Part shown: positions 10,469-20,840 of the stretch, piece by piece
Layout of the letters: the number at the start of each line of letters is the position of its first letter
How positions within the stretch are numbered: position 1 is the stretch's first letter
Position numbers and translations under genes: made by a program
The notes under the pieces: generated by a model
Databases searched by the model: none
What the model was told of the DNA's origin: nothing
What the model saw: the letters and a program-made list of their open reading frames with translations, nothing else
NCBI RefSeq assembly: GCF_947503705.1
Contig: NZ_CANNES010000008.1
Span: 62,001 to 126,000 of the forward strand
Direction: 5' to 3'
DNA length: 64,000 nt
From: an uncultured Tateyamaria sp.
GTDB lineage: Bacteria; Pseudomonadota; Alphaproteobacteria; Rhodobacterales; Rhodobacteraceae

Positions 10469-12769
10469 GTGCCAGACAGCGCGCTATCGCACAGCAGGCT
10501 TTCGCGGTTTTCCCAAAATGGGTCGCGTCGTGCCCAAGGGCTACTGGCGGTTTCTGTCCTGCTTGGGGTCATGGGGGCACTTGCGCCGCAACTTGTTGTT
10601 CAGATGGGGCTTATTGCCGCTGCGGGTGCGCTGATGGTGCTGGGCCTTGTGCTGACGGTTACGGCGCGCAAAACGCGCAAGACCCATGATCTGGCCATCG
10701 GCGCCATATCGGATTTCATCGAAAAAGATGCCTCGCCCAGTTTCGTTTGTACCGCTGATGGGGAGGTGTTGCGCGCCAATGCAGCGGCCCGTGCCACTTA
10801 TGCGACGCGGCGCGGGGAAACACTGGCCAACTCTCTGCGTAACACCTTTGCCAATCCGGGCGGCATCCTTTTCCGCCTGAAATCACAGGCTGATCTTGAG
10901 GGCGCTGCACGTGAAGATATCGTGACCCGCAAAGGGCATATGCGCCTTGCGGTGCACCAGATGGGCGAGGATCAACTGCTGTGGCGGCTCGAAGCAGTGC
11001 CAGATACCGGTCAGGGGCGTGGAACGGATGGCCCAGGCCTTCCCATGATCATGGTAGGGCGTGGCGGTGCGGTTCTTTATATGAACGACGGCGCACGTGC
11101 GATTGCGGGGCGCAGGGTCAAAGCCCTCGATGGGCTGTTTGACCGGTTGCCGATGGTATCTGGTGCGGTTGCGCAAATTACGGGTGCAGAGGGCCATGTC
11201 GATGTATTGGTGTGCGAAGTGGACGCCGGTGCTGGCCGCCGTGCCATTTACCTTCTGCCTCCACCTCCGGCGACTGAGGTGTCGACCTGGGCGGGGTTCG
11301 AGGATCTGCCTGTCCCGCTTGTACGGTTCACGCCAGATGGACTGGTATGCGGTTTCAACCGGACCGGTGCCGATCTGATCGGTAACGTCTTGGTCGAGGG
11401 CGCGCACTTGTCGGATCTCATGGAAGGGTTGGGGCGTCCGATCGCTGACTGGCTCGACGAAACCGTGTCGGGACGCGCTGTTCAGCAATCCGAATTTCTC
11501 CGCCTCAAACGCCCGGACAAAGAGATGTTTGTTCAGGTCGCGCTCAGTTCCATGACCGAGGCGGGCGAGGCGTCGATTATCGCGGTGCTGGCCGATGCGA
11601 CCGAATTGAAAACGCTTGAGGCACAATTTGTCCAGAGCCAGAAAATGCAAGCAATCGGGCAACTTGCGGGCGGCGTCGCGCATGACTTCAACAACTTGCT
11701 AACGGCCATTTCCGGCCATTGTGATCTTTTGCTGCTGCGCCATGACCAAGGCGATGTGGATTACAGCGACCTTGTTCAGATCAATCAGAACGCCAACCGT
11801 GCCGCAGCCCTTGTGGGTCAGTTGCTGGCCTTCTCGCGCAAGCAGACCTTGCGGCCAGAAGAGTTGGATTTACGTGATACAATGGCTGATTTGACCCATC
11901 TGTTGAACCGTTTGGTTGGCGAAAAAGTGAGCCTGACCTTGACCCATGATCCGGTCCTCAAGGCGATCCGAGCCGACAAGAGGCAGCTTGAACAGGTTCT
12001 GATGAATCTTGTGGTCAACGCGCGCGATGCGATGCCCGACGGCGGCGAAATCCAGATCGAAACCGAGTGTGTGACTCTTTCCGAACCGTTGGAACGGGAC
12101 CGGGTCAGTGTCCCGGCCGGGCAATATGTGTGCTTGCGCGTGATCGACCAGGGTGTGGGTATTCCACCCGATAAACTCCAGAAAGTGTTTGAGCCATTCT
12201 ACACCACCAAACGCACCGGCGAGGGCACGGGGCTGGGGCTGTCGACAGCATATGGTATCGTGAAACAGACGGGCGGTTTCATCTTTGTGGACAGCACGGT
12301 AGGGCAAGGCACGCGGTTTTCGATCATGTTCCCAGTGCTTGAGCGGACGGTTCCAAAAGCAAGCACTGCGCCCAAAGTGGTCCCGTCGAGCGAGCCGAAA
12401 CACGGCGACGGCGTGATCCTTTTGGTTGAAGACGAGGCACCCGTGCGTGCTTTTGCCAGCCGGGCGTTGCGTTTGCGTGGTTACACGGTACTGGAGGCTG
12501 ATTCTGCCGAGGCGGCCCTCAAAACACTGGAAGACGAGACGCTGAACGTAGACCTGTTTGTAACGGACGTCGTCATGCCCGGAAAAGATGGGCCAAGCTG
12601 GGTGCGTGAAGCGCTCAAGGAACGACCGCAGGTGCGGGTCGTCTTTGTGTCAGGCTATGCGGAAGACAAGCTGAGCGATCAGCAAGAGAAGATACCGAAT
12701 TCGGTCTTTTTGCCCAAACCGTTCTCGCTGAATGATCTGGCCGAAACCGTGCATCAACAACTGCACTAG
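10469..12769 (+). CDS. cckA: CckA hybrid histidine kinase
   Basis: The cell-cycle/GTA/motility kinase at the top of the CckA-ChpT-CtrA phosphorelay. In order: two membrane helices at about residues 20-65, two PAS-like regions (about 80-390), a HisKA domain with the phospho-accepting His at 405 in [17 protein letters not shown], a HATPase domain with [17 protein letters not shown] and [11 protein letters not shown], and a C-terminal receiver with phospho-acceptor D700 (VTDVVMPG) and KPF. I choose the GTG at 10469, which follows GGAGGT by 5 bases; the in-frame ATG at 10454 would overlap that site. Length (766) and order match CckA rather than a generic hybrid kinase. Confidence 0.93.
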   Translation: MPDSALSHSRLSRFSQNGSRRAQGLLAVSVLLGVMGALAPQLVVQMGLIAAAGALMVLGLVLTVTARKTRKTHDLAIGAISDFIEKDASPSFVCTADGEVLRANAAARATYATRRGETLANSLRNTFANPGGILFRLKSQADLEGAAREDIVTRKGHMRLAVHQMGEDQLLWRLEAVPDTGQGRGTDGPGLPMIMVGRGGAVLYMNDGARAIAGRRVKALDGLFDRLPMVSGAVAQITGAEGHVDVLVCEVDAGAGRRAIYLLPPPPATEVSTWAGFEDLPVPLVRFTPDGLVCGFNRTGADLIGNVLVEGAHLSDLMEGLGRPIADWLDETVSGRAVQQSEFLRLKRPDKEMFVQVALSSMTEAGEASIIAVLADATELKTLEAQFVQSQKMQAIGQLAGGVAHDFNNLLTAISGHCDLLLLRHDQGDVDYSDLVQINQNANRAAALVGQLLAFSRKQTLRPEELDLRDTMADLTHLLNRLVGEKVSLTLTHDPVLKAIRADKRQLEQVLMNLVVNARDAMPDGGEIQIETECVTLSEPLERDRVSVPAGQYVCLRVIDQGVGIPPDKLQKVFEPFYTTKRTGEGTGLGLSTAYGIVKQTGGFIFVDSTVGQGTRFSIMFPVLERTVPKASTAPKVVPSSEPKHGDGVILLVEDEAPVRAFASRALRLRGYTVLEADSAEAALKTLEDETLNVDLFVTDVVMPGKDGPSWVREALKERPQVRVVFVSGYAEDKLSDQQEKIPNSVFLPKPFSLNDLAETVHQQLH

Positions 12770-12778
12770 CCGCACATA

Positions 12779-13378
12779 TCAATCTTTGGGAATACTGTCG
12801 TAAAGCGCAAATTCATGGTCAAACTTGCGCCGAAGCCTGGTCTCGACCTCCGGCGACAGATAAAGGGGAACCTCCGGTGACACATTCTCGCGCTCCAGGG
12901 AAAAAGCTACGCCAAGCCGCTCACTCAAAAACCGCAGCAATCGCGCCTGATTTTCATATTGGAACAGGTGGGTGACGCCCGTTCCGTTGGGTTGACGCTC
13001 CAGGAACTTGAACTGGCTGCCGACATCGGCAAACCCGGGTTTTTGCCCCTTCATATAGGCCAGCACAAAATCGTCGAAACTGATGTCATGGGTCGCGTTA
13101 GGTTTGCCTTGCATGAAAGGGCGCTGGCGATACCGCCACCAACTGCCCAGCCAACTGATGGGTTCGCGCATGACGGCCATCAGTTCCAGTTCGACGTCGC
13201 AGACATTCAGAAACATGGGCCGAATAAAGCGGTTGTAGCGATAGACCGGCGCATGTTTGAGCATGGACGGCTCGGAAATCACCAGATCCGCATGCGGGCG
13301 AAGCGCGGTCTCATAGGCCGTCGTTCCCGTTTTCGGCACGGACAAGAATGCGAGCCTCGCCTTGTAGAACACCAACAT
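12779..13378 (-). CDS. sulfotransferase-family protein
   Basis: A 199-residue protein with the PAPS 5'-phosphosulfate loop near the start (FLSVPKTGTTAYE) and a later segment (VMREPISWLGSWW) like the 3'-phosphate-binding region of sulfotransferases. The acceptor is unknown; in this group such proteins often modify surface glycans or lipids. The ATG at 13378 has GAGGCG 7-11 bases before it; an ATG at 13396 would add 6 residues. It converges on cckA with only 9 bases between stops, and diverges from recA. Confidence 0.75.
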   Translation of the reverse strand: MLVFYKARLAFLSVPKTGTTAYETALRPHADLVISEPSMLKHAPVYRYNRFIRPMFLNVCDVELELMAVMREPISWLGSWWRYRQRPFMQGKPNATHDISFDDFVLAYMKGQKPGFADVGSQFKFLERQPNGTGVTHLFQYENQARLLRFLSERLGVAFSLERENVSPEVPLYLSPEVETRLRRKFDHEFALYDSIPKD

Positions 13379-13476
13379 CTGTCGCGCCTCTTTCATTTAT
13401 TGCCAACAGGCCTTGTTCGTAAACTACTCTTTAACCCTCTGCGGCAAAAGGTAGATGCACAGAATTTTATTGAAAT

Positions 13477-13513
13477 GTTCTTCTTTTGATCTCATAAGGA
13501 ACACAAAGAGAAC
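13477..13513 (+). promoter_or_regulatory. two LexA (SOS) boxes upstream of recA
   Basis: GAAC-ACAAAGA-GAAC at 13499-13513 is an exact copy (other strand) of the alphaproteobacterial SOS box GTTC-N7-GTTC. A second near copy, GTTC-TTCTTTT-GATC, with one mismatch, lies at 13477-13491. Both are within 100 bases of the recA start and in the recA/sulfotransferase divergent region. Confidence 0.8.
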
Positions 13514-13575
13514 ATCGAAGCAGAACCGGCAGTGATTGCCGCCCCCCAGCGGGTATGACACAAAGGACGAAATCC

Positions 13576-14655
13576 ATGGCAACGGCAGACCTTTTGACAA
13601 TGACAGACAAAAAATCGGCAGACAAACAAAAGGCGCTCGACAGCGCACTGGCCCAGATCGAACGTCAGTTCGGCAAAGGCTCTATCATGAAGCTGGGCAC
13701 CGAAGGCGCGATTCAGGATATAACGGCAAGCTCGACCGGGTCTCTTGGCCTCGACATCGCCTTGGGCATTGGCGGTCTTCCCATGGGGCGGATTGTCGAA
13801 ATCTATGGCCCTGAATCGTCTGGGAAAACTACGCTGACGCTGCATTGCGTAGCAGAACAGCAAAAGGCGGGTGGGGTCTGTGCCTTTGTGGACGCCGAGC
13901 ACGCGCTTGATCCGCAATATGCCAAAAAGCTGGGCGTGGATATTGACGAGCTGTTGATTTCGCAACCAGACAATGGCGAGCAGGCGCTTGAAATCACCGA
14001 TACTTTGGTTCGCTCAGGGGCGGTGAACATGGTGATCGTGGATTCGGTTGCAGCACTCACGCCGAAATCCGAACTTGAAGGCGATATGGGCGACCGCAAT
14101 GTCGGCGTTCAAGCGCGTCTGATGAGCCAGGCAATGCGCAAACTCACCGGTTCGATCAGCCGCTCGAACTGCATGGTCATCTTTATCAACCAAATTCGGA
14201 TGAAAATTGGGGTCATGTTCGGCTCGCCTGAAACGACAACGGGCGGTAACGCGCTAAAGTTTTACTCCTCGGTGCGCCTGGACATCCGACGTATCGGCTC
14301 TCTGAAGGATCGTGACGAGGTAGTCGGCAACGCGACGCGCGTCAAAGTCGTCAAGAACAAGGTGGCGCCGCCCTTCAAGCAGGTGGAATTCGACATCATG
14401 TATGGCGAAGGCATCTCGAAAATGGGCGAGCTGCTGGATTTGGGCGTCAAAGCGGGCGTGGTCGAAAAGTCAGGCTCGTGGTTCAGCTATGGCGATGAGC
14501 GGATCGGACAGGGCCGCGAAAATGCCAAAGCGTTCCTGAAAGAAAACGAACGGGTCGCGCTTGAAATTGAGGACAAGATTCGCGCCTCGCACGGGCTCGA
14601 CTTTGATCTGGCCCCTGGCGGCGATGACCTCGACGGTGAAATCCTCGAAGGATAG
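13576..14655 (+). CDS. recA: recombinase RecA
   Basis: A 359-residue RecA, the ATP-dependent strand-exchange protein and co-protease for LexA. Walker A is [10 protein letters not shown], the MAW region follows, Walker B is [11 protein letters not shown], and loop L2 contains [22 protein letters not shown]. The ATG at 13576 follows AAAGGA by 8 bases; the ATG at 13555 lacks a ribosome site. Two SOS boxes upstream and a strong terminator downstream make it a single-gene unit. Confidence 0.98.
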   Translation: MATADLLTMTDKKSADKQKALDSALAQIERQFGKGSIMKLGTEGAIQDITASSTGSLGLDIALGIGGLPMGRIVEIYGPESSGKTTLTLHCVAEQQKAGGVCAFVDAEHALDPQYAKKLGVDIDELLISQPDNGEQALEITDTLVRSGAVNMVIVDSVAALTPKSELEGDMGDRNVGVQARLMSQAMRKLTGSISRSNCMVIFINQIRMKIGVMFGSPETTTGGNALKFYSSVRLDIRRIGSLKDRDEVVGNATRVKVVKNKVAPPFKQVEFDIMYGEGISKMGELLDLGVKAGVVEKSGSWFSYGDERIGQGRENAKAFLKENERVALEIEDKIRASHGLDFDLAPGGDDLDGEILEG

Positions 14656-14680
14656 TCGCCCATGCATCAAATAAGTACCC

Positions 14681-14707
14681 AGGGCGTCGCGGAAGCGGCG
14701 CCCTTTT
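14681..14707 (+). terminator. recA rho-independent terminator
   Basis: AGGGCG-T-CGC pairs with GCG-G-CGCCCT around a GGAA tetraloop, followed by TTT. It starts 26 bases after the recA stop. Confidence 0.85.
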
Positions 14708-14793
14708 CATTTGGACACCCTGGCCCTGTCGGGGGTGGTGTCGGACGCGTAAATATGCAGGCTCTGCACAATACAACGGTGAAAGGAACGATG

Positions 14794-15081
14794 ATGCCTG
14801 CTCTTTGGATTGCCCATGTCACGGTCACGGATGAAGCGGCCTACAAGAAATACGCGGCCGGCGCGACAGAGGCGATTGCAGCGCATGGTGGCACATTTAT
14901 TGCGCGCGGCGGTCGTTACGTTCAGCTGGAAGGCAAGGATCGGCCGCGCAACGTGGTTGCCCGCTTTCCTGATGTGGAAACAGCCGAGGCTTGCTACCAT
15001 TCTGCCGCCTATCAAGCCGCGCTGGCCCATGCGCGCGGCGCGTCAGAGCGTGAACTACTGATTGTGGAGACAAGCGAATAG
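14794..15081 (+). CDS. DUF1330 family protein
   Basis: A 95-residue ferredoxin-like dimeric alpha/beta-barrel protein of the DUF1330 family. The typical pattern is seen: WIAHVTVTDEAAYKKYA at the start, GGTFIARGG in the middle, then FPDVETAEACYHSAAYQAA and the C-terminal ELLIVE strand. No biochemical role is established for the family. GAAAGGA precedes two adjacent ATGs at 14791 and 14794; the second has better spacing. It lies alone between the recA terminator and typA, which converges on it. Confidence 0.82.
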   Translation: MPALWIAHVTVTDEAAYKKYAAGATEAIAAHGGTFIARGGRYVQLEGKDRPRNVVARFPDVETAEACYHSAAYQAALAHARGASERELLIVETSE

Positions 15082-15153
15082 GCTTCTTCCGGCCAGCAAT
15101 ATCCCGGGGTCTGGGTCCGAGCCTCAAGGGCAAAGCCCGGCAAACCGGTGTGT

Positions 15154-15173
15154 CTGGGGCCACCAGGCCCCAG
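15154..15173. terminator. hairpin between convergent DUF1330 gene and typA
   Basis: CTGGGGCC-ACCA-GGCCCCAG is a perfect 8-bp stem with a 4-base loop between two gene ends. No T-run follows on either strand, so termination is only suggested by position. Confidence 0.4.
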
Positions 15174-15196
15174 TAACGCGCAGCCTTATGTAAAGC

Positions 15197-17014
15197 TTAG
15201 GACGCCCGCGCCATCCGCTTGCGCTCGTGCGGATCCAGATAGCGTTTGCGCAACCGGATTGCGTTGGGCGTCACCTCTACCAATTCATCATCGTCGATAT
15301 AGGCAATCGCCTCTTCGAGTGACATGGTGATAGGCGTCGTCAGGCGGACAGCCTCGTCCGTACCCGAGGCCCGCACGTTGGTCAGCTTCTTGCCCTTGAG
15401 TGGGTTCACTTCCAGATCGTTTTCGCGGCTGTGTTCGCCGATGACCATGCCAGTGTAGACGTCAGCCTGGGCACCGATGAACATTCGCCCACGCTCTTCC
15501 AGGTTCCACAGGGCGAAGGCCACGGATTGGCCATTTTCCATCGAAATCAGCACGCCCGCGCGTCGGCCCGGGATCGGCCCTTTATGGGGGGCCCATTCGT
15601 GGAACACGCGGTTCAGTACGCCGGTGCCGCGCGTATCGGTCAGAAATTCGCCGTGATAGCCGATCAGACCGCGCGACGGCACATGAGCAACGATGCGCGT
15701 TTTGCCGGCACCGGCGGGCTTCATCTCCACCAGGTTGCCCTTGCGAACACCCGTCAGCTTTTCAATCACCGCGCCGGAATATTCGTCATCGACGTCAATG
15801 GTGGCTTCTTCAATCGGTTCATGCCGTACGCCGTCGATCTCTTGAAACAGCACTTGCGGGCGCGAGATAGACAACTCAAACCCTTCACGGCGCATGTTTT
15901 CGATCAAGACGCCCATTTGCAATTCGCCGCGCCCCGCGACCTCAAATGCGTCGCCACCGGGGGTGTCGCTGATCTTGATTGCGACATTGGATTCCGCTTC
16001 TTTCATCAGGCGATCGCGGATCACGCGCGATTGCACTTTTTTGCCGTCGCGACCCGCCAGTGGCGAATCGTTGATGCCGAAGGTCACGGTGATGGTCGGT
16101 GGGTCAATGGGCTGCGCAGGCAGTGCCTCGGACACGGATGGGGCCACAATCGAATCCGCGACCGTGGCTTTGGACATGCCTGCAAGCGAGACAATGTCGC
16201 CGGCCTCGGCCAGTTCGATAGCCTGTTGGCCCAGACCGCGAAAAGCGAGGATTTTGGTGCAGCGGAAGTTTTCGATCAGTGTGCCGTCCCGCGACAGCGC
16301 TTTGACGGTTTCGCCCGCCTTCAAGGTCCCGGATTCGACACGTCCCGTCAGGATGCGCCCGATGAACGGGTCGGCACCCAGTGTTGTGGCCAACATACGG
16401 AAAGGTTCGTCGCGCGCCTCGACTTGCGCGGGTGCAGGCACGTGTTCCACGATCAGGTCAAACAGCGCGCTCAAGTCCTTGCGCGGGCCATCCAACTCCA
16501 TATCGGCCCAACCACTGCGGCCCGAGGCGTACATCGCGGGGAAATCCAGTTGCTCGTCATCGGCGCCCAGGTTGGCAAAAAGGTCAAAGCATTCGTCCAA
16601 CGCCCGGTCAGGCTCCGCGTCGGGCTTGTCCACCTTGTTCAGAACCACGATGGGCCGCAGGCCGAGGGCAAGCGCCTTCGAGGTCACGAATTTGGTTTGC
16701 GGCATTGGCCCTTCAGCGGCGTCCACCAGCAGAACAACACCGTCCACCATGGACAGGATACGCTCAACTTCCCCGCCAAAGTCGGCGTGGCCGGGCGTGT
16801 CGACGATGTTAACCCGGGTACCTTTCCATTCGACAGACGTTGCTTTGGCCAGGATCGTGATCCCGCGCTCGCGTTCCAGATCGTTGCTGTCCATGGCCCG
16901 CTCGGTCGTGGCCTGATTCTCACGGTAGGTGCCCGATTGCTTTAGCAATTCGTCCACAAGCGTGGTTTTGCCGTGGTCGACGTGGGCGATGATGGCGATA
17001 TTGCGCAGATCCAT
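15197..17014 (-). CDS. typA: ribosome-associated GTPase TypA/BipA
   Basis: A 605-residue translational GTPase of the EF-G superfamily involved in ribosome assembly and stress growth. The P-loop AHVDHGKTT (residues 10-18), switch [13 protein letters not shown] and [10 protein letters not shown] are at the start; domain II, domain III and the BipA-specific C-terminal domain ([19 protein letters not shown], then [10 protein letters not shown]) follow. Full family length. The region upstream (17015-17205) separates it from the Lrp gene. Confidence 0.96.
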   Translation of the reverse strand: MDLRNIAIIAHVDHGKTTLVDELLKQSGTYRENQATTERAMDSNDLERERGITILAKATSVEWKGTRVNIVDTPGHADFGGEVERILSMVDGVVLLVDAAEGPMPQTKFVTSKALALGLRPIVVLNKVDKPDAEPDRALDECFDLFANLGADDEQLDFPAMYASGRSGWADMELDGPRKDLSALFDLIVEHVPAPAQVEARDEPFRMLATTLGADPFIGRILTGRVESGTLKAGETVKALSRDGTLIENFRCTKILAFRGLGQQAIELAEAGDIVSLAGMSKATVADSIVAPSVSEALPAQPIDPPTITVTFGINDSPLAGRDGKKVQSRVIRDRLMKEAESNVAIKISDTPGGDAFEVAGRGELQMGVLIENMRREGFELSISRPQVLFQEIDGVRHEPIEEATIDVDDEYSGAVIEKLTGVRKGNLVEMKPAGAGKTRIVAHVPSRGLIGYHGEFLTDTRGTGVLNRVFHEWAPHKGPIPGRRAGVLISMENGQSVAFALWNLEERGRMFIGAQADVYTGMVIGEHSRENDLEVNPLKGKKLTNVRASGTDEAVRLTTPITMSLEEAIAYIDDDELVEVTPNAIRLRKRYLDPHERKRMARAS

Positions 17015-17205
17015 GAGCGGGCCTCTTTAAACGGGGGCGCGCTTGCCGCGCCTGAAACATATATCCCGCAATCGCGGGCGTTGTGGCGGGCCATATAGCG
17101 CTGCGCCGCAGAAAGGAAGGGGGAATGCCGCGCGGTTGCGTCACTGCCCGGAAATGGCGCGCACGGGCCATCCTTCTTGCCGCCGTTTGCAGAAACGGCA
17201 GAGGG

Positions 17206-17664
17206 TCAAAGGGGCAGGGCAGTGCTGTCCTTGATCTCTTCCATCACAAAACTGGCGGCCACATCCGCGATTGGAACCTGGTGGATCAGTTGCTGATAAA
17301 GTGCGTCGTACCCTGCCACGTCCCGTACCCGCGCGCGGATCAGGTAATCGAGGTCGCCGGTCATGCGGTACACGCTCAGGATACCGGGGATGATGCGCGT
17401 CGCACGGTTGAATTTGGCCTGCCAGTCCGGGTCGTGGCTGTGGGTGCGCACCTGCATAAAAACCATGAGCCCCTGACCGACCTTGACCGGATTAACCAGG
17501 GCCACGCGCGCCGTGATAATCCCGGCCTCCTCCAGCGCCTTGACCCGCCGCCAGGTGGCATTCCTGCTTAGCCCCACTGCCTCGCCGAGGGCTTCGAGCG
17601 ATTGCCCGGCATCGCGTTGCAATTCGTTGAGGATTCGAGTGTCTGTATGGTCATAATTATCCAT
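17206..17664 (-). CDS. Lrp/AsnC family transcriptional regulator
   Basis: A 152-residue regulator: N-terminal winged helix (ILNELQRDAGQSLEALGEAVGLSRNATWRRVKALEEAGII, residues about 10-50, given here by its ends ILNELQ and EEAGII) and C-terminal RAM domain (from about residue 70) that binds an amino-acid effector. It ends GILSVYRMTGDLDYLIR and so on, typical of the family. It diverges from the DUF6356 gene across 114 bases, the likely site of autoregulation. The effector is unknown. Confidence 0.9.
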   Translation of the reverse strand: MDNYDHTDTRILNELQRDAGQSLEALGEAVGLSRNATWRRVKALEEAGIITARVALVNPVKVGQGLMVFMQVRTHSHDPDWQAKFNRATRIIPGILSVYRMTGDLDYLIRARVRDVAGYDALYQQLIHQVPIADVAASFVMEEIKDSTALPL

Positions 17665-17778
17665 ATCGTTTAGTTATGTGAGATTTTCTCCCGTAACAAG
17701 CGCTGAAATTTGGGTATTTTGGGAACACTGAAGTGGCGGCAGTGGGTAAGCTGGATGCGATCCAAAAGGGAGACTTTG

Positions 17779-17985
17779 ATGCTGACCCGTGTTTTTCTGA
17801 GCCATCCACGCAGTGTTGACGAAAGCTATGCTGCGCATGCGGTCTTTGCCGGTGGTTTTGCGCTGCGCTTGTTTCTGGCCGGGGGTGCCGCCCTTGTTCA
17901 TGCGCTGGTTCCATGCCTGTTTGAAAAGACGGCCAGCCGGATGATCGCGCAGATGTATGCCAAGACCCACAATCGCGGGTCTTAA
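17779..17985 (+). CDS. DUF6356 family small membrane protein
   Basis: A 68-residue protein starting MLTRVFLSHPRSVDESYAAH, with one or two membrane helices (FAGGFALRLFLAGGAALVHALVP) and the C-terminal CLFEKTASRMI segment. This layout matches DUF6356, a family common in Rhodobacteraceae with no known role. AGGGAG lies 5-10 bases before the ATG at 17779. Its stop overlaps the stop of the YitT gene (convergent). Confidence 0.7.
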   Translation: MLTRVFLSHPRSVDESYAAHAVFAGGFALRLFLAGGAALVHALVPCLFEKTASRMIAQMYAKTHNRGS

Positions 17986-18596
17986 GTCGCAATATAGCGA
18001 TCCCGGCGGTGGTTAAATGTGATGATCAGGTTCAGGACAACCGCGCCCAGCAATGACCAGCCGACAACCGAAATGGGGAAGAGCAGGGCGGCCACGCCAA
18101 AGATCACGGCGTCAGAAATGAGCTGAACATATCCGGCCTTGAACCCATAGCGGTCCTGGATAAGCAATGCGACAACGCCCAGACCGCCGAGCGATCCGTT
18201 GTGACGGAACATCGCCAAGAGCCCTATGCCGACAGTCGTGCCAAAGATCACGGCGCCCAAAGCCGGGTGCAGTGTCTGGATCGTGAACCCAAGTGGCAAC
18301 AGCGTCGTGATGACCGACAAAAGTGTGACAGAGGCCAGTGATTTCAGCGTGAATTGAAGCCCCAGCCGTTGGTATGCCAGCGCGTAAAAGGGCAGGTTGA
18401 TGACAAAAAACACTGCACCAAAGGACCAACCGGTCAGATAACTGAGGATCACCGCGATGCCCGCAGTTTGCCCGGTGATCAAGCCCACATGGGTTAGCAC
18501 ATGCATGCCCAAGCCGCACAGAAACACGCCGAGCCCCAGCCCTTGGGCATCGTCCGGTGCACTGTGTGCGAGTTTGGTTTCGTCGATTGTGACCAT
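17982..18596 (-). CDS. YitT family membrane protein
   Basis: A 204-residue integral membrane protein with about five to six hydrophobic segments. The family pattern is clear: GLITGQTAGIAVILSYLTGWSFGAVFFVINLPF (seen from GLITGQT through VINLPF), followed by a gly-rich FGTTVGIGLLAMFR segment. YitT proteins are conserved but uncharacterised transport-like membrane proteins. It converges on the DUF6356 gene with a 4-base overlap. Confidence 0.8.
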   Translation of the reverse strand: MVTIDETKLAHSAPDDAQGLGLGVFLCGLGMHVLTHVGLITGQTAGIAVILSYLTGWSFGAVFFVINLPFYALAYQRLGLQFTLKSLASVTLLSVITTLLPLGFTIQTLHPALGAVIFGTTVGIGLLAMFRHNGSLGGLGVVALLIQDRYGFKAGYVQLISDAVIFGVAALLFPISVVGWSLLGAVVLNLIITFNHRRDRYIAT

Positions 18597-18649
18597 AGCC
18601 CTCAGTTAGGGCAGCTTTGCTGACATTTCTAGCGCATGGTCCAATGAAA

Positions 18650-18672
18650 CGGGCCTGCGCATGGCAGGCCCG
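18650..18672 (-). terminator. icd terminator
   Basis: CGGGCCTGC pairs with GCAGGCCCG around five bases; on the minus strand it is followed by TTTCATT. It lies 27 bases past the icd stop. Confidence 0.6.
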
Positions 18673-18698
18673 ATCCCAATGCATATCTTTTGTGCAAC

Positions 18699-19913
18699 TT
18701 AGCCCGCCAAAGCGGCGCTCAGATTCTCGTCAACCTTTTCCAAAAAACCCATTGTGGTGAGCCAGCGTTGATCCGGGCCGACCAGCAAGGCGAGGTCCTT
18801 GGTCATGAAACCGGCCTCGACCGTGTCGACCACCACCTTTTCCAGCGTCGTGGCAAAGGTCATCAGGGCCGCATTGTCGTCAAGCTTTGCCCGGTGCTTG
18901 AGCCCACCGGTCCAAGCATAAATCGAAGCGATGGAGTTGGTCGATGTCGCTTCGCCTTTTTGGTGCTGGCGGTAGTGGCGGGTTACGGTGCCGTGTGCGG
19001 CCTCGGCCTCAACGATTTTGCCATCCGGGGTCATAAGTTGGCTGGCCATCATGCCAAGCGAGCCGAACCCTTGAGCCACCGTGTCGGATTGCACATCGCC
19101 ATCATAGTTCTTGCAGGCCCACACAAAGCCACCATTCCATTTCATCGCACAGGCCACCATGTCGTCGATCAGACGGTGCTGATATTCGATGCCTTTGTCG
19201 TCGAACGCGTCTTTGAATTCGGCGTCGAAAATCTCCTGAAAAATTTCAAGGAAACGGCCATCATATTGTTTCAAAATGGTATTCTTGGTCGACAGATAAA
19301 CAGGCCAGCCAAGGTTGAGACCATAGTTGAACGAGGCACGCGCAAAATCGCGGATCGACGCATCAAGGTTGTACATGCCCATGAACACGCCCGCGGACGG
19401 CGCGTCAAAGACTTCGCGCTCGTCCACTGTGCCGTCTTCACCCACGAATTTCATCGTGAGTTTGCCGGGGCCGGGGAATTTCATGTCGGTGGCTTTGTAC
19501 TGGTCGCCAAAGGCATGGCGACCGATAACGATGGGCTGGGTCCAGCCCGGCACAAGACGCGGCACGTTGGAGCAGATGATAGGCTGGCGGAACACGACAC
19601 CGCCCAGGATGTTGCGGATGGTGCCATTGGGGCTGCGCCACATCTCTTTCAGGCCAAACTCCTCTACACGCGCCTCATCTGGGGTGATCGTGGCGCATTT
19701 GACGGCAACGCCCACCTCTTTGGTCTTTTCGGCGGCGTCGATGGTGATCCGGTCATTGGTATCATCGCGCGCCTCAATTCCGAGGTCGTAATACAGCAGG
19801 TCAAGATCCAGATAGGGCAGGATCAATTTCTGTTTGATGAAGTCCCAGATGATCCGGGTCATTTCATCGCCATCCATCTCGACGATGGGGTTTTCCACCT
19901 TGATCTTGGTCAT
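18699..19913 (-). CDS. icd: NADP-dependent isocitrate dehydrogenase (eukaryote-like type)
   Basis: A 404-residue isocitrate dehydrogenase that oxidises isocitrate to 2-oxoglutarate with NADP in the TCA cycle. It starts with [19 protein letters not shown], and has [12 protein letters not shown] (substrate Ser/Asn region), and [15 protein letters not shown] for NADP. These mark the type II, IDH1/IDH2-like branch used by alphaproteobacteria, not the E. coli Icd type. Single-gene unit with a hairpin after the stop. Confidence 0.95.
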   Translation of the reverse strand: MTKIKVENPIVEMDGDEMTRIIWDFIKQKLILPYLDLDLLYYDLGIEARDDTNDRITIDAAEKTKEVGVAVKCATITPDEARVEEFGLKEMWRSPNGTIRNILGGVVFRQPIICSNVPRLVPGWTQPIVIGRHAFGDQYKATDMKFPGPGKLTMKFVGEDGTVDEREVFDAPSAGVFMGMYNLDASIRDFARASFNYGLNLGWPVYLSTKNTILKQYDGRFLEIFQEIFDAEFKDAFDDKGIEYQHRLIDDMVACAMKWNGGFVWACKNYDGDVQSDTVAQGFGSLGMMASQLMTPDGKIVEAEAAHGTVTRHYRQHQKGEATSTNSIASIYAWTGGLKHRAKLDDNAALMTFATTLEKVVVDTVEAGFMTKDLALLVGPDQRWLTTMGFLEKVDENLSAALAG

Positions 19914-20025
19914 GGGGCTTCCTTCGTGCAGGGCTGAAACTCTGTCGCTGCCTTAGCCTGTCTTGATCCCTTTGGGAAGTCGGTATGCAACGGTATACAT
20001 AAAATGCCGCCGTTTTGAGCGGCCC

Positions 20026-20604
20026 TTAGGCGAGGTTGGCAAAGAACGCGGCGATCCGCGCACGTGCGTAGTCCCAGAGGGCCGGCGCACCCATCGCAAT
20101 TTTCGTGCCGACACGGGCATTGATCATGTCTTCGGTCACGTCATAGTCGGTCCAGCTGCCACCGCCCGAGGCGAGGTTCAGCATTGGGGGTTGGAACCGG
20201 TCAAGCGCCTTGGCGAATTGTGCCGATGGGGTTTCGGCGGCTTCGAACTCCTCCCAGATCGGACGCAAGTTGGCCGCGATATCGCCCGGTAACAGGCCAA
20301 AGATGCGGTCGGCAGCCACTTGTTCCTGCGCCGCAATGGCTGCGTGATCCAGATCGCCAAAGATGGGGTTGTCGCCCGCGTCAATCTCTACCAGATCGTG
20401 CAGGATCAGCATTTTGATGACGCGGTTGATGTCGACGTCGGGGCCTGCCTGATCGGCCAGCACCAGCGCATAAAGTGTCAGATGCCAGGAATGTTCGGCA
20501 CTGTTTTCGGCGCGACTGCCATCGGCCAGTGTCGTGGCGCGAAGGACGGATTTCAGCTTGTCTGCCTCATCCAGAAACGCGATCTGCTGGTCGAGACGCG
20601 TCAC
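20026..20604 (-). CDS. HD-domain hydrolase (HDDC2/YfbR-like)
   Basis: A 192-residue HD phosphohydrolase. Metal ligands are visible in order: AEHSWH, then LHDLVEIDAGD, then a later conserved Asp in AKALDRFQPP. The group includes 5'-deoxynucleotidases (YfbR, HDDC2), so a nucleoside monophosphate substrate is likely but not proven. The start overlaps the stop of the 79-residue gene by an ATGA. Confidence 0.8.
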   Translation of the reverse strand: MTRLDQQIAFLDEADKLKSVLRATTLADGSRAENSAEHSWHLTLYALVLADQAGPDVDINRVIKMLILHDLVEIDAGDNPIFGDLDHAAIAAQEQVAADRIFGLLPGDIAANLRPIWEEFEAAETPSAQFAKALDRFQPPMLNLASGGGSWTDYDVTEDMINARVGTKIAMGAPALWDYARARIAAFFANLA

Positions 20605-20840
20605 GTTTTGGGATTTGCCGCGCGATGCGCCTTGAGCTGCTGAGCCAGAAACCGGCGGCCAGCGTCGTTTGCCATGCGTGTGCGCACCGCCGTCAAGAAC
20701 GCCTCTTCGAGGGTTTGGGACGAAGCGCCGAGCACCTCGCCCACTTTCATGAACAAGCGGTCATCGCCCACTTCGCCTTGAACGGCGAGGCATTCTTCGG
20801 CCAGCTTGTTGGCCAATTCGACGACAACCGGATCGGCCAT
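20601..20840 (-). CDS. small conserved-looking protein of unknown function
   Basis: 79 residues, mostly helical, no membrane segment and no Cys-rich or nucleic-acid motif. It begins MADPVVVELANKLAEECLAVQGEVGDD and ends in a basic tail. I do not recognise the family. Its start overlaps the hydrolase stop by one base (TAATG) and its stop overlaps the HD gene start by four, so it sits in the middle of a tight three-gene operon. Confidence 0.65.
   Translation of the reverse strand: MADPVVVELANKLAEECLAVQGEVGDDRLFMKVGEVLGASSQTLEEAFLTAVRTRMANDAGRRFLAQQLKAHRAANPKT

Noticed and set aside
15431-16945. 504-codon open frame opposite typA
   Set aside because: Mirror frame caused by high GC at third codon positions; no domain, no ribosome site, and typA is certain.
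18690-19937. 415-codon open frame opposite icd
   Set aside because: Complete overlap with icd, no ribosome site, no motif.
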